This document shows, in pieces, positions 13,301 to 28,300 of a DNA stretch of 64,000 nucleotides (position 1 is the stretch's first letter; each line of letters begins with the position of its first letter). The notes beneath the pieces were generated by a model, which worked only from the letters and a program-made list of their open reading frames with translations, ran no database searches and was not told the origin of the DNA. Position numbers and translations under genes: made by a program. The DNA comes from Styela clava (lineage: Eukaryota; Chordata; Ascidiacea; Stolidobranchia; Styelidae). The stretch lies in NCBI RefSeq assembly GCF_964204865.1, contig NC_135254.1, forward strand, positions 13,335,001 to 13,399,000, in the 5' to 3' direction.

Positions 13301-16300
13301 TTTGTGTTTGTGCTCAAAATATTACATAAACTTTATCAATGCGACATTATTCATTTGTGTTTACAATTTGTGTTTGACAATTTATTTATATCACATATTA
13401 TGTATGCCAAACCACACTTGAAAAATGTCATGTTTGCATGAAAAGCTCCAACAGCACATAGATTGATGGATATTTTGTCAGCTATTGAACGTTGAATGCT
13501 CTTTTTTGTTAGCACAATTTGAACAAAAATGTATGTCTTTAAATAAATTATTTTCTGTCAAAAGTGAATTAATAATTGACAGTGCCTATATCATATTTAT
13601 GTGCTCAATTAACAGGGTAAGGGTGACATTGTATATATATGAAAAAAAACTCAAATTTTTTATTTTCAGACGAATCAACTTTCAATTCTTCCAGAGCCTT
13701 TTCCCAACAAACAACACGAGTGAGATTGATAGTTTCAAGAGTAACTAAATTATTTTAAAAGTTATTAACATCCCCTGAGTATGAAATAAACATAAACATA
13801 TCCTTTTATAGGACATATATGAGAAAGAGTTATTATGAATTAATACATGAATGAATTTATCTTACTTTTATACAAAAACAATATGATGTTGAATCAAATT
13901 TCTTATTCGGAGCCGAAACCCAGACATTAGATGAAAGAACGTCGGCGAAACATTGCAAGTGACGAGGTTCCTGTAACAAGAACATGAAAAGTTGAACGAG
14001 ATAAGTGAGACAGAGTTAGTGTGTAAAATATAAATAATTTAGTTAACAAAAATCACACAAATACAATGTGTATCTGAGACTGCGAAAAATATTTCAAATA
14101 TACAAGGATATTTCAATATCCTGATATTTTCATAATTCTAGATTTGAAATGTTATAGAATATCCTGATTGAGTATATTAATGCAAAATCACGATAAATGC
14201 ATGACCCTACTTTATAAAAGTTAACACATTTGCAACTTTTCCCACTAGAAAAATAAATTTTGTTTATTTTAGTTTTGAAATTACACATTTCTAAAGCTAT
14301 GTATCAGGTTTTCTAAATCACCATACTAACAATATTAATACTTTTAAAAAATTATGAAAAGTTACCTTGCTTTCTCCTTTGCTGCTACAATATAGACCAG
14401 AATTTCTGAGAACACAAAATGTTTTTTTCCAAAACCTCGCACCACAATCTCGAACATGTAGCCAACCACAAAATTCAGGTGCTGTTTTCGTTAGAATATA
14501 CTGAAAAATAAATATAAATATCTTTAAAATCAATTTAGAGTGGTATTGGGTTTTTAACTGAACATGGAAGAATGAAGAACAGTTTGTCATGCTTGTATAA
14601 ATAACATGTTTTGCAATTGTGACATCACAACCAGTCCAGGTTTTTATTTGCAATTTATTTGAGGCCCACAATATGACATTGGCAGTAGTGAGAAGCAAAA
14701 TTAATTTTCATAAAGATTTGAAATTAGTCTATATACTCTTTATATTAGATGGAATGGATTTGAATAATTTACTTCTGGTAGTCTGGTAACGAATAAAAAC
14801 CAATTCAAAAAAAATTTAGCGAGACTGCAATTTCAAATCCAAAATTGAAAGAAATAAAAGGTCATTCTTGCAATATGTGACAATAACATGGCCTTACGTA
14901 AAATATATTTGCTATTCTATATTACTATCGGAAAATTTTATCGCATTTGGGATATTTTATAACGCTGCTTGGGCCTATACCAGAACCCAGAATAATATTG
15001 CATATGTGCAGATTCATTATACATTTGTATAAATGAAACTTATCGAAAAATGTCATTCAAAGATTAAAACATGATACAATCAAATTAAAGACAAAAACCC
15101 ACAAGATTCTACGAAATTTCAAAATACTAGAAACAATGAGGTCAGATTAGTCATCAATAGTTACAAAAATCTTTACGCAATAAAGCATTGAAAAATCCAT
15201 GTTAATACCATTATAATTACAGGTTATTATATTAATGAAGCGTACCTGCATTTTATAACGTTTCGCTTCTGTACTTTCCATTATTAAAGTAGGTTGTGAC
15301 GACATTGTTAACATTCCTGGCGGAAGACATGACTGAAACGAAGATAAAAAAACATTGAGAATAAATTGGACAAATATTGTGTAATTATATTTGAAAAATA
15401 TGAATATAAAGAAAATAGAAATACTGAGAATGTATTAGATATACTGAGAACATTAGCAAATATTCAAATTCGCTGGCTTGAATATTATGAATGCAACCTA
15501 AAATTAATATATTTTCGATTATATTCCATACTGAGCGATGTTTGTCACTAGGCACATAGTAGCTAACGTGAATTTAATAATGTGTTTGAATTTGGAAATA
15601 TAGAAAAGACAAAGTATGATTTATTTGGTTCTGTAATTTTAAAGCTTCCAGAAATGAAATAAAAGCATTTCTGGTTATACAGTTTAACTTTGTAGGCTAT
15701 TGCTCGAATCGATAGGGAAATATTTCAAAGAGAAATTACTTCTAAAATAAAACAAGCTCCAATAAATTCAAACCAAGAAAAATGTTTGGGTTAAATTTCA
15801 ACCACAGTTTGTGTCATGTCTGTCCTATTCAAGTGAACATGCAAAATAAAAAAGGAGAAAAAGAGAAGAAGGTAATAGAGCGAAAAAATCTACAATATAT
15901 TAACAATCTAAAAAAATCCGCAATAGGTAAATGTGAGGTGTGTGATGCGAGTTCTATAGGATTAAGGTAGTGGCTCCCAAATTTTGAGTGTGTAATAAAA
16001 TATCAATATATTTCCTAAAAAATTGCTTATTCGCCTTCGTTCACAACTTGATATGAAATGGTCAAATCTGTTGAATTTAGCTTTGAAAGTGAAGTACGAC
16101 TTGCTATATTGCTACAGTTATTATTTCTATGCATAAAAACAAGCTTTTGTTTGCATTGATAAAAATGCATTATATAAAAATTATTTGTTCAATTTAATGT
16201 TAGCTAAAGGAATTTTTCTTTCTAATTCTAATGCAGCGTGAGTTGCACTGAAGACTCTGGATTAAAGAAATGTAAAGTCAGATGTTATTTCAGTTCAAAA

Positions 16301-19300
16301 CTGAGAAATATCAGTGCAAAAAACATTTAACATATTTTTTATAATCGATATCCTTTTTGACTTTGCTGGTTTCTGGTGGAAAAAAATCCTTCTTAAACAT
16401 TCCTCGAAAAACAAAATTATGCGTTTCTAATTTGTTTCATATTAGCAATTTCTTTAAATCAGAAATGCGAAAGTACCTGAAATTCCGACAGAGATTATAT
16501 TTAAATCACAGTAAGTAATTCTGTGAATAACGGATATGAAAATCAATTTTCTCAAAATTTGGTTATTACGAAATAAAATCATTTAAAAATGTATTTACTG
16601 CATATTCAAATACCACTAATATTATTATGCGATGTAAAATTAACATAAGATCACAATACGATTTATTGGTATATGAAATTTTTTAATCCATAACGTTATG
16701 ATTCAAATTCATTCCAACTGTCCAAAATCCTATAAAATTTGGTTTCCCACAAGCCACAAGTTTCAGTAAGCTCATTAAAAGTTTCCAGTAAATACAAACA
16801 TACCTTCTGTTGAGCGTAACCACATTTTCGAATTACGGTACATGATTGATATTATTTAAAGGAATTTGTCACAGATCAAGATTTTTCTTAAACAACATAA
16901 ACACATTGGTAAGAATGAAAGATAACAAATATGAAACAAACTTGGCGAAGTATAAATTATCCAAAATGTAAAAAATTTAAAGTTATAGCAACACAAAATC
17001 ATAATTTATTTTAGTTTCACTTTGCATTGCCTGAAGACATTTTGATTATAATTATGGCCATAAATTTTATTATTTGATAGATAAATTTTATGACCAAATG
17101 GTATGAAATAAAACAATCATACAAAATGTTTTATACAAGAATAGACTACCATAACTTAGTTTATTTACAAGATGTCTCGTATATTCACTGCGAATAAGAT
17201 CCCAGACAAGCAACCATGTGATGACATATAGGAGGATGCAATCTTGGAACTCCTGTATATTCTAATCATGTTATTTTGAAATAAATTTCTGTAATATTTC
17301 ACATGATATACAATGCTATAAATTAGCATTGCTCAATTTTACTCAAAAGAGAGGCCAATTCAATACACAAAGAGGTAATTTTAGGTTATGGATAAAGCAT
17401 CGTTTTCATATATTTTTTCAATCTGAATTCTTAGGAAATTTGACCATGTGGGCGGCTCTACATGTACAAAAATAGAAATGACCACATTCCACGCAAATGA
17501 CATGTATCGGATATATTCCAGGTCAAAGCCGGAAAGACTTGGAAGATATCACAAAGTGGATTAGATAAAAATGCTTGTTAAATAGCCTCTATCAAGAAAG
17601 GTCCAAGTCAAAATTTTGTATTGAGAATATCTTTTACACATAGCTACGAACTCTGATCTGATAACGATATTCTAGTATCACTTTCTGCAATTTGTCAAGA
17701 TTTCAAAATGTACCAGTACATATATTTCACTTGATAAATTATGATATAGTGTTAAACTTGAAGAATTTTGAACGATATATTGAGAGGAAAAAACATTTTT
17801 GGTATACATATATCTAAAAATATCAGATAAAATATAAATAAAAATATTTTACAAAATATTGACAAGTTATGGTGGCATAACAAATTATTAAAATGCCACT
17901 GGAGGCATCAATAAAAATTTGTTGTTAGAATGAAAGTATGAAATATTTGCAAATTTTCACACAAACAGTGGATAACTTGAAAAAATATATAAGTATGATA
18001 CTTAAGTGATCACTTCTATAAATTTTTCCAACATTTAACGAGTTCATATTGATCTTGTATAAAAATTCTTTCCTCAAGCACAGTCAAAAAATGAGTAAAA
18101 AAGATTGAATATGGCCATTGACAGAAACAATATGGGATAGATGAATTCTCACCTCTGGATTTTGCAAAATTTCAAATTTCGTTGGCGAAATGTTGAGACA
18201 CAATTTGTTAATTGATTCCGATGACCAGGTATCTTTAATATCGACCAATACTTCGTGATCTTCAATAATTCGTTCTGTAATTCAATAAAATTATGAAAAT
18301 TTCGAATTGGGAATGTATTTAATTTGGCAACAAACAAGCGCAAAATTCTGAAATTAAATATACTATTTATTATACACTACAACAAAAATAGGGTTTCATG
18401 ACATTAAATTAATATAGCGAATGGTAAGCTATATTCGCTCTGCAATCCAATAAAACATATTTTAAGTTATGAAAACTTTGAATTGGGAATGTATTTGTTT
18501 TGGCAACAGGCAAAAAAAAAAAAAGAGCGCAAAATTTTGAAATTAAATATACTATTTATTATACACAACAACAAAATTAGGGTTTTGAATTAATATATCA
18601 GGTGGTAAGCATGTTCATAGTAGGAAGTAAATGACAGTTTACTGATAAATTAATATTTTTCAATATTGAACCTACGTTTATCACATATTCAAGTTAATTG
18701 ACTCTGGGTGCTTATATGAAAATTTTACAAATTTATTAATATGAATTTTATGCTGTAAACGTAAAAGGTTAATATGTCTTTTACCTATTAAAAACTCGCT
18801 GTCTTGTAATACAATTGACCATGTTGTTAGATCCGTCTGTCGTTGTAATTTTAATAAAAGCATATGAAGAAGAAGACTACATGTTGCATCGTATGGAAGT
18901 TCAACATCTTGAAACATGTTTGAATCTGACACCCAAACTGACCATATTTTCTGAAAAATACATAAAAATGTAAATTTCATATGATTAAGAAACAAGCGAG
19001 CACTATTTCAAATATATCGGTCTGGAGATAATACAGCGATGCTGGTAAACAGTAAGGCCTGAGCCTGGTAAAACCTCCACAGCAACAGTTTCAAGTCAGA
19101 AATTCCATGTGAAATGTATGTTTATTCTTAATGATAAGTTAATTGTTCTTTAAATATTAGCATTACATAATCTAATTGATGAAATATAATTTCAAAAAAT
19201 TTTCATTCCGATGACAAATTGAATTGGTTACATAACCAGAATTACTGCAAATTGTTACCTTGCATAAACATATCCCCCAATTATTATATAATTTAGAATA

Positions 19301-22300
19301 AACGTGATATTGGGAAGCTAAAATTGTTCAACTGCAATGCGTATCAATTTTGGGTGCATAACTACGATAGATAGGGAATTGCGAAAACATGTTTTTTACC
19401 TGAAAAATGAGATAATGATGATCATGAAAAATAATATTTACAAAATGTAAATCAGCTGTTGTTTGCTAAACATATACCAATACTTATACACGTCTGGTAG
19501 ACTAAATAGAAAATACGCTAATATGTTGAATTATTTTTTACTAACAATTTTTGTTCTCACGAAAATATGCCATTTCTAAATCAAAAAATGTGGATATACA
19601 TAAATATAATTTTGTTTTTTGAATTTGTGCCAGAGGCGCAACAATTTGGTTAAAAATTAAAATTTCATTCAAATATTAGTAAAAAAAGGTCATGGACTCA
19701 TGTTGGATAATTTGATATAGAAAAAAATTGCGATTATATGAATATTTAGAAATAAACACCATTGATAAATATAAGTACAAAAATTCAGAGAATAAAAAAC
19801 AAAAATTCATTTACCTGATTATGAACACCGTTACTTTTGTTGTGAGCTGATCTTTCAACCAAGGGCGACTGTAGACAAAAACAACATATGAAATTGACAT
19901 TAAGAGAACCTTAGGAGAAAGGTAATATGATACTTAGGTTATTATCGAAGCAAAACAAATATATACAACATTTTGATGACATTAAATACCAAACTACAGT
20001 AGCTGTATAAAATATGTGAATAAAATTAAAAAAAAGTCATATGATCAGAATTAATATTTGACGAGATATTTACCAAAAATGCTATAAAACAACTTCATGG
20101 CTATTGAGTCAGTATGGGAATCAAAATGGCAATCTTCCGTTAAAATGATTCATAAATAATTGAAGGTAACTCAATGTGACTCAAGACTATACACTGAGTA
20201 AAGTTATGTATTTTCTATATATGGCTCCTGAAGTATGCGCACCAAGATGTCGCATAACCTGAACCCTAACCTGGTACACACCCTGAGTTCAGGATGTGCG
20301 CCATCTTGGTGCGCATACTTCAGGTCCTTTTATATTTTATTGTTGTGGTTATCTTTTGTATCGCTATTTATGTACCTAGATAAATACAACTTGAGTAAAA
20401 TTTTCCTCTTAAACATTCTATCTCGTGAATTAATGCAGCCATAAATCAAAAGATAAATCACAGCTTAGTTGAAAAGGTGACAAGTTTATTCAACAAAACT
20501 CAAACAAGTTAGCGTTGGTCATGTGTATAGTGAAATGGAACGTGATATCATTGTTTTGTTACGAGCAATACAGGTGAAACAAAAATTGCCCTTGGCATGC
20601 TTTTAGATCGATACAAAGCACATAGCGGTATTTATTTTGATCGTGGTTGACGTCATAAGATTTACGGCAATGTTTTTATACAAAATCTAATAAAAAAAAA
20701 TTACCATTGTTCCCAAAGGAAAAACAGATAAGAATGTATTTTTAAGTTATGATAAGTAACGCTTTGAATACGCATACAGCTTGAAACACCCACATTAATA
20801 TGACCTTCTATTCTTGCAGCATGAAATAAAATATTACATTTGTTAAATTTCACAAATTTTCTTCAAGATTATATCGAAAATTTCGGCAATTATGGACATC
20901 GAGTACAGACCTGATATAAGTTAGATTCAACAATCTATACAGACAAACATTCCCTGATAGAAATAATTAAAATTCCAAGCATTACTTACTGTAAATATGA
21001 ACGAGGTGGTAGTAGCATATTCAAGCATTTTGAATAACAAACTTCAATTGACCACTCTTATGTGATACAGAATCTAAAATCTAATAAGTCACGTCTTCTA
21101 GCATATACTTTCTGTACCAGGAACCGAAAACTTAACTCAAGAAACCTGCTCACTGAAGCAGCTGGACTAATGGCATATTTTCGAAGATTCTTTCTTAAAA
21201 CATGTCGCAACTCACTTTAATAGTGGCTTATTAGTGATCGGAATGCTTTTATTGTCAATTGAAGACAAGTGTAGTTTTCATTGATTCGAGGTTAACCAAA
21301 AGTCAACTACTATCATGACAAAATGATTTGAGTGATCGAGGTATAATTTTCTATCTCAATAGAGTCATTAATTATAGCAAGTGGTTTTCCGTTTCGAAGG
21401 AAACATCTAAGAACTACTTACAGAACTAGAGAAATATTTTAATCTGCAATATCGGACATATTTTAATTTTAATCCTTTTTAGCAAAAGAATTTAAATCAA
21501 TCCACTGGAAAATGTGGCAGTTTGAAAAAAAAATTTTCTGTAATAATTTTTTCCTTTGAAAAATGTCTTGTCATACATACTACACTACGCTAACCAAGAA
21601 GTGAATGAAACGCACATCAGAAAAACTCATGATGAAGATTCAATAGATTGATTATAATTTTATGAATTAACTTTGTTTTATATAAGCAACACACATGAGT
21701 AAATAGGACAGGATATGATTGAATGACAGGAATAATTTATTATAGTATTGTATGAGTGTGTTTATTTAGTAACTAATACCGGTATATTCCAAAATACTAC
21801 ATTTAATGGCTGCGTTTTTAGTGGAAAACATTCATAAAAAGATGTTTCTTTTGACGAACAGGTATGAACTAAAAATAATTCTTGGAAATAGATCTTGTTG
21901 GTATTTTGTCACGCCCCCAAGACGAATTTAAAAAAGGCAATTCATACCTTCTAGTTATAAAATATTTGTAACCTATTATCGTCAAAAGTAAAAATTTAAA
22001 ATTCTTACAGATGTATACTATAATAAATAATCTGATAAATCAGATAACATACCCATGCATTAGTATTTACAATTAGTCATGAGAAATCGTGGTACAGCAA
22101 ATGTACAATGAATGACTAACAAACCATTTCTCATGTGAAAAAGCGTGGGTACAATCACTCATAGTAAACAATGGAAGAGATAAGAATTTGATATGAAATA
22201 TTTACAGAGTTCTAGTACAACAATGGTTATATAACATCAGGTAGGGAGTTGCGATATACATGCGAATTGTTACGGATATTTCTTTTGTTAAAATATTATA

Positions 22301-25300
22301 AAATGCGGGGAGTTTTACAAAAGTGTAATAGGCCTATACCCTATTCAAATATGCATTTCAAAGTCCAGTTAAATATATTTCTGATCGCAAAAGTTGACTA
22401 AAAGTGACAAATATTATTGTAATATAAGTTATGAGTAATAACATTTTATTTGTACAAACGTATTATTTTGAAAAATCCCTACAAAATTTGTTGTCATATT
22501 GGCATGTACAAAACTAGATTGAAAATTATTTTGACCGTCAAAATCCAGCAGGTTCATAATAGGTCATCTTATTCCACTAAGAGTAGAAATTAAAGTTGGC
22601 TTGACCAGAATCATGACTTCGTAATGAATGATTTATGACAGTGATAAAGGAGAATATTTTTTTTACAAATAAATGCAAGTCCTAAATTTCTTTGATGCTA
22701 TCTTATATCACCTGGAAATCCAAATATTAAATTACACATATTTTTAATCAGCAGGAGAGATTCCAGTCTAACATAAATAATTCAGTTTGATCATATTTGC
22801 TAATGCCAACAGGATACACAGATGATTCATTAATACATCCTGAATAGCACTTAGAGTGGAAGTTAACAAGGGCACTACATAACTATAATAAACAAGTATG
22901 TCAACAACTTGGAATGGTCTCTTGACTAGTCTAAGTATGAAATGGGGTGATGTAATCATTGGTAATGTGGTATGCCCTGTGGTACTGATAATTTAAAAAA
23001 TGTGACTTTTTTTTAATTTGTTGGTGCATTCTATATGAACTATTTTCACACGATGGGTCTGAACAAGGCTCTGTGTAAGCAGAGACGCATAGAGATGAGC
23101 TACGAAACTTCGGAAATTTGGACGCCCTCAATTTACGTGGTTATGTACCGGGTATGTTATTTGGCTCAGAATTTAAGACCATCTGCATAATAAGTGAACA
23201 TTGTAAGAATTTGTAACAGAGACTGGATGAAAGTGTTGGGTTGGATTTGAGTATAACTTCACTTGAACCCAAATTGTGATGTCGAAATTATTATACTAGT
23301 AAATTGTTGTCAGCATCAATGATTCTATACATATGTTGTATGACTAAAATTTTGACGTTAATACGGAAAGCATTCACTATGTCAAAAAGGACAACATTGG
23401 AAATTGTGTACATATAATAAACTACATTACATCACATATATTCAGATATTGCATAAGGTTCACACAACATTGGAGACTGTGTACATATAATAAACAACAT
23501 GACATCCCATGTATTTAGATATTACGTAAGGTTTACACACGTGAAAGTATTTGACAGCTCAAAACTTGAAGCAGGAAGCATTCAATGCAATATTTACTGT
23601 AGATTTGGTACTGTAAACGTTACTATGACCCCGATGTGAGTTAAAAGTCGCACCAAAAACAAATAAATTTTGCAAGATCAAAATACTAACAGAGCCTAAA
23701 CAACTATTCATAATGTAAAAGTTAAAACTGATTTTCCACAAATTTAGTTTGGTTAATTGTTTCATTGCTAATAATGTTACATTTAAAACTATCCCATATT
23801 CAAATAAAAAAAATTTATTGTCAAAATTTAATTTTCCAAACTTCGATTTCCGTTTTGACTAATTGGAACAAATTTCAAAATCAGATTAAAATGTTAAATT
23901 CAATTATATGATGTTCTTCCAAGCTGAAAAGAAACTTTGTCGACTATCCGCTTAGAAAGCCAAAGCAAGAATAATCAAAATAATTCATGACTGGTCCTGA
24001 TCTGAATGCCATTAAATTAGGATTGACAAATTGAATTATACTGTCAAACTTAAGGAAAGAAAGCGAAAACAAAACCCAGGTACTTTTCTCATTTATACAA
24101 CCCCAACAAGTTCACAAAAATCAGGACGCTGGACGATAAATCGAAACTTGTCTAGTTCCCCTGAGGATTTGAATCATACTATTGATCTAAAGTTCTAAAC
24201 GAAAACAATCTTATGATGGTAAATAATAAAATTACATTATGAAATTTATACCGATCCATAGGTTTGCTTTAAGTTTGCATTTAAGACATATTAAGTACTA
24301 AGACTGCTTCTTATGAGTCCCAAAAACCAGAAACCGCAAAAACTTGTGGACCAGTATAACACATTTATAAGCTTATATAAGGTAATTGTATATAATTTCA
24401 ATCTGCAACTTTGGGGCATTCACATTAGGTTTTTTCTTGGTTGCCAGATAATCTCAGACAAAACACAAAATACATTTGGTATTAATTATGATCACATAAA
24501 AAGTTGTATGCTAATAAATTACATTCTGTAAAACATGGTTTGAAATATGTTACATTAAGACCCGGCACAATGCTATTATGTCACATGTTGAGGTGATATG
24601 ATACGTCTTAAAAGTTAACAAACCGACGTTTTGTTACATCCAATTAGTTCCGCCTGTTACAATAACTCTACTGTAATATTGTCCGCTATCCTCAATAGAT
24701 TTTTAGGATTTTACTCGACGAAAGACGTCATTTGACGTAATTGCTCACTCTTGAAAGCGTAATGTAAACAAAGGGGTCATGAAGTATAACCTGGCCCTCG
24801 GAACGCCTCCAAATCTTTTTACATTTTGCTTTACCACATGTCAATGTTTATGATTTATTAAACATGGCCCAAATATAAGTCTGATTTTTGAGTGCTACTA
24901 TAAAAATTTAAAAAGAATGCCATTGTTTTATTTTTTTTGTGTAAAAGTATTCAACCCTGACCCAAAAAGCAAAGGTAAAATCCTATTAATAAAAAGTGGA
25001 AATAAAATATTTTGCAAGGTGTATTTAATCACTACCAAAAGCATTTCTCATTACCGTAATTCTATTTTCGCTTGGTATCACATTGCGTACAAACAGAAAA
25101 ACTGTTTTATCTTAAATACGTGAGCATTGTAGAGTTTAGTGGTTTGTTCTCGAAAATTGCTCGATGACTCATATTGAGCTTAACTGGATTATATTGGGCA
25201 AATATTTAAATTTCGCAACAGATAACCACCATTTGTATTATATTGCTAAAGCCTTCTAAAAAGGCCAAACATACAAATCTATAATCTCGGAAACGAACCA

Positions 25301-28300
25301 AAAATTCTTACGCCTACGTCGGTCAAATTTATGAATAAATATTTGGAAAAGCCTATATTTGGAGAAGCCATTAAAATTTTTCAAAGGTATATCAGGAATC
25401 GATTGAAACCATCTTTTAATGAAATTCTTGATTCTGAATGATAACAATTTTGCTATTTGAAATTAAGCTTTATTATATTGAAAGTGTATAGAATAATTGC
25501 GATCTACGATGATCAAAATTCAAAAGTTATCATACCTATTTTAGAATTTATGTAGATCTATATCTAAGCCAAATAAATGATCATCAAGATATCACGACTT
25601 TTCATAAAGTTTTAATGGATTATAAAAACCAAACAATCCTACAATATTAAGCTATAATAAAATGAAAGGGCTGTTAGCCTCTTACAAATAAGAATTTACT
25701 TATGAATACCATTGAAAATGGATATTAGGATTTAGGAATAATGAATATTAGCAAATTTAAACCATCCATAACAATGATTACACATTGGATTCCATATATG
25801 CTATCATATACAATTATCAGTCGATTTACTCAGTAAATTGACCAAAAAGTGGAATATGACTCAATAAACCATTAATAACGCAATGAATCCTAAAATAAAA
25901 AAATTACCAAGAGTACGAGACACTTCAAACTCGAAGTACCACAATTCATGGTTTTCTAAGAAGGTTTATATTGAATAAGTGTAGCAATGTAAATTAGGGT
26001 AATTTGAGGTAACAGTGAAACCGCACTCAAGATTACAACACTAAATGACAGGTAACTTGTAATTTAATGTGGTCGTTATTCAAATAACACACATTGCTTG
26101 ATACAAATTATGTCAAAGCGTGATTGCATTTCTTATTATAATAAAATTGTTCCCAACCATACCATGTTATTAAAAATGACAACACTATAGATTTTCTATA
26201 AGCTGTAACATTTTCAAGTGTGATTCTCAAAGAGTTCTTTCGCTTTCAGATTTGGTGAAAACGCTTATGATTTAATTACTTTCAAGAAACATTGACTAAA
26301 TCAAGTGCACTGGTTTTAGATATTCAAAATTAAGGAAAAATGGCTTCCAAATTGTTCCAATACATGAATTCAAACAAATTCAAGGTTTCAAATTCATTTT
26401 TCTCAGTCAATAACAAGGAATTATGAATGAAAACCATTTTTGATTACTTTTAAAATCAGAAACAAATTTGCAATTGGAATTAATTAAGGCGCAAAGATAA
26501 CTGGACATAAATGAAACATATTTTAGACCCACAGGCAAATAAGAAAAAGGGAGTTATCCCCCAATAATCTTGTGACAGGGATGGTGTCGAGTGCAAAGAA
26601 AAAATCTGTAAACCATGAATTATCGATAATAACTTCTTACACATCAGTGACCGCTCATACAGAACCTTGTTATGAGTCGATTGCATGAAAATGATTCGCA
26701 TAAAAATGAACATTATGCTTACCGTACTTTAACTAGTATGATGAAGTGTAAAAAAATATTCCAACCCTTTCATTAAATACTACTTACTTAGATATCTTTT
26801 CAAAATCGAAAGAAAAGGTAACTTTGTTATCAGTGATAAAGGAGACAACATCAAACATTTCTATACAACTACCGTACATAAAAACAGAAACATAAGATTA
26901 ACCTACTTTTCTATGTTTGAAGGATGAATTATGATCTGATTGTGGAATGGATGATGATAGCTGCACTGGGATAACTGGAGAGGATGGACGTTGATTGGAT
27001 AAATCAGAATGCGACCCGAATAACTTCCTGGAATGGAAATAGAAACAATTGTCAGGTCAACAAGGTAACACATAGCCTATTGAAGACTACAACCGTATAA
27101 AGGGCACAGATAAAATCTCAAGACTTGGCCTATATCATGATTTTAATGCCCTGCAGATGCATTTCTCAAAAATCCAAATTAATTAAAAAATAATTCAAAT
27201 TTCTAATTTAGTAAAATATTCAAATATGGATATTCATGTTGTAATACAGGTTTGTTGAGTTACAGAAAATATAAAATAATATTTATTAAAATTACTTTCT
27301 ACTTAAAATTGCCATTGGTAGAGACTTGAAAAAACTTTTCCCATTTGTTACTTTTCCATGTCCGTTGCAATGATTTGACATTCCATTGTCCAGGCTTGTG
27401 GTCGATTCATCTAGGAAAATAACCCCATTTAAAAAAAAATCAGCTTCAGATCTAAGATAGAGGTCGAGTAGTAATTTGATAGCAAGAATTAACAAAATTT
27501 TATTTATAATATATGAAAACCATCATTTAATTTGTATTTTACAAGATAAAATTATATATATATATTCATGGATCTGCAGAAAATAATTACATACCCCAAT
27601 ATATCTATTGGATAGTGCATTACGTGTTACAGGAAATTCCATAAATTGAATAGCGAAGCGCATACCAAAGGAAATATAACATGTTCAGCTCGATGGATTT
27701 GAACGTTTTAATATGAAATATCGAAAAATAAAATTGAATATTAATATCTCATAATAGAATAATCCATTATTATACATGACTGATTATATTAAACAGTTAA
27801 CTCTACCTGATGTTCCGCTGTTGTTAAAAATTTCTGACTGTCTGTCTGATTCTTCATCATCATATCTCATGCTTATTAAACTTTCCAGATCAACATCATC
27901 ATCTAAGAAAAAAAATCAAAAAATATACTTCGGAATATATGATGTGGTCAATTTAAAACATTGCTGGATTGCCAACAAAATATTCTTGGGGTCGATATAT
28001 CGATTGGTATATTTGACTTAACATTTCAGAATTATTTATCCAAAAACCAAAATCTTGTTCTGAATACGGCTACCACTTTAAATAGGAATACTGAAGTTAG
28101 ATATATTACGATGAAAGATAAATATATTATGTCCAAATATAGTATTGCCCTTCAAATAAGAGAAACATCTTTTCAAAACAAAAATTGCAATATAGCTTAT
28201 CATTTGAAAATTGATTCAAACAACTCAGCAATGAGCTATAACTCAGTGATTAATAATAATTAAATGATTTAATTTATAACAAGGTATAAAATAAAAGGTA

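Larger units (their letters stand above)
19869..26906 (-). other. Largest GRB intron, 7.0 kb
   Basis: AT-rich intron separating the proline/serine-rich N-terminal exons from the RA-domain exons. It contains MITE copy D and a 75-bp tandem duplication at about 23391-23540. I find no nested gene that I can support; the many short open frames have no splice context and no recognisable protein family. Confidence 0.5.

Noticed and set aside
16796..16850. Possible extra GRB exon near a gtatg donor
   Set aside because: No acceptor on its 5' side, and the neighbouring exons already join in phase and align continuously with the family.
18681..18784. Extension of the RA-domain exon to a longer open frame
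   Set aside because: A GT donor at 18783-18784 fits the phase of the next exon and the family alignment; the rest is intron.
27776..28263. Plus-strand open frames near the 5' GRB exons
   Set aside because: The first is antisense to a GRB exon; the second is AT-rich with Asn/Lys/Ile bias and no splice or family support.
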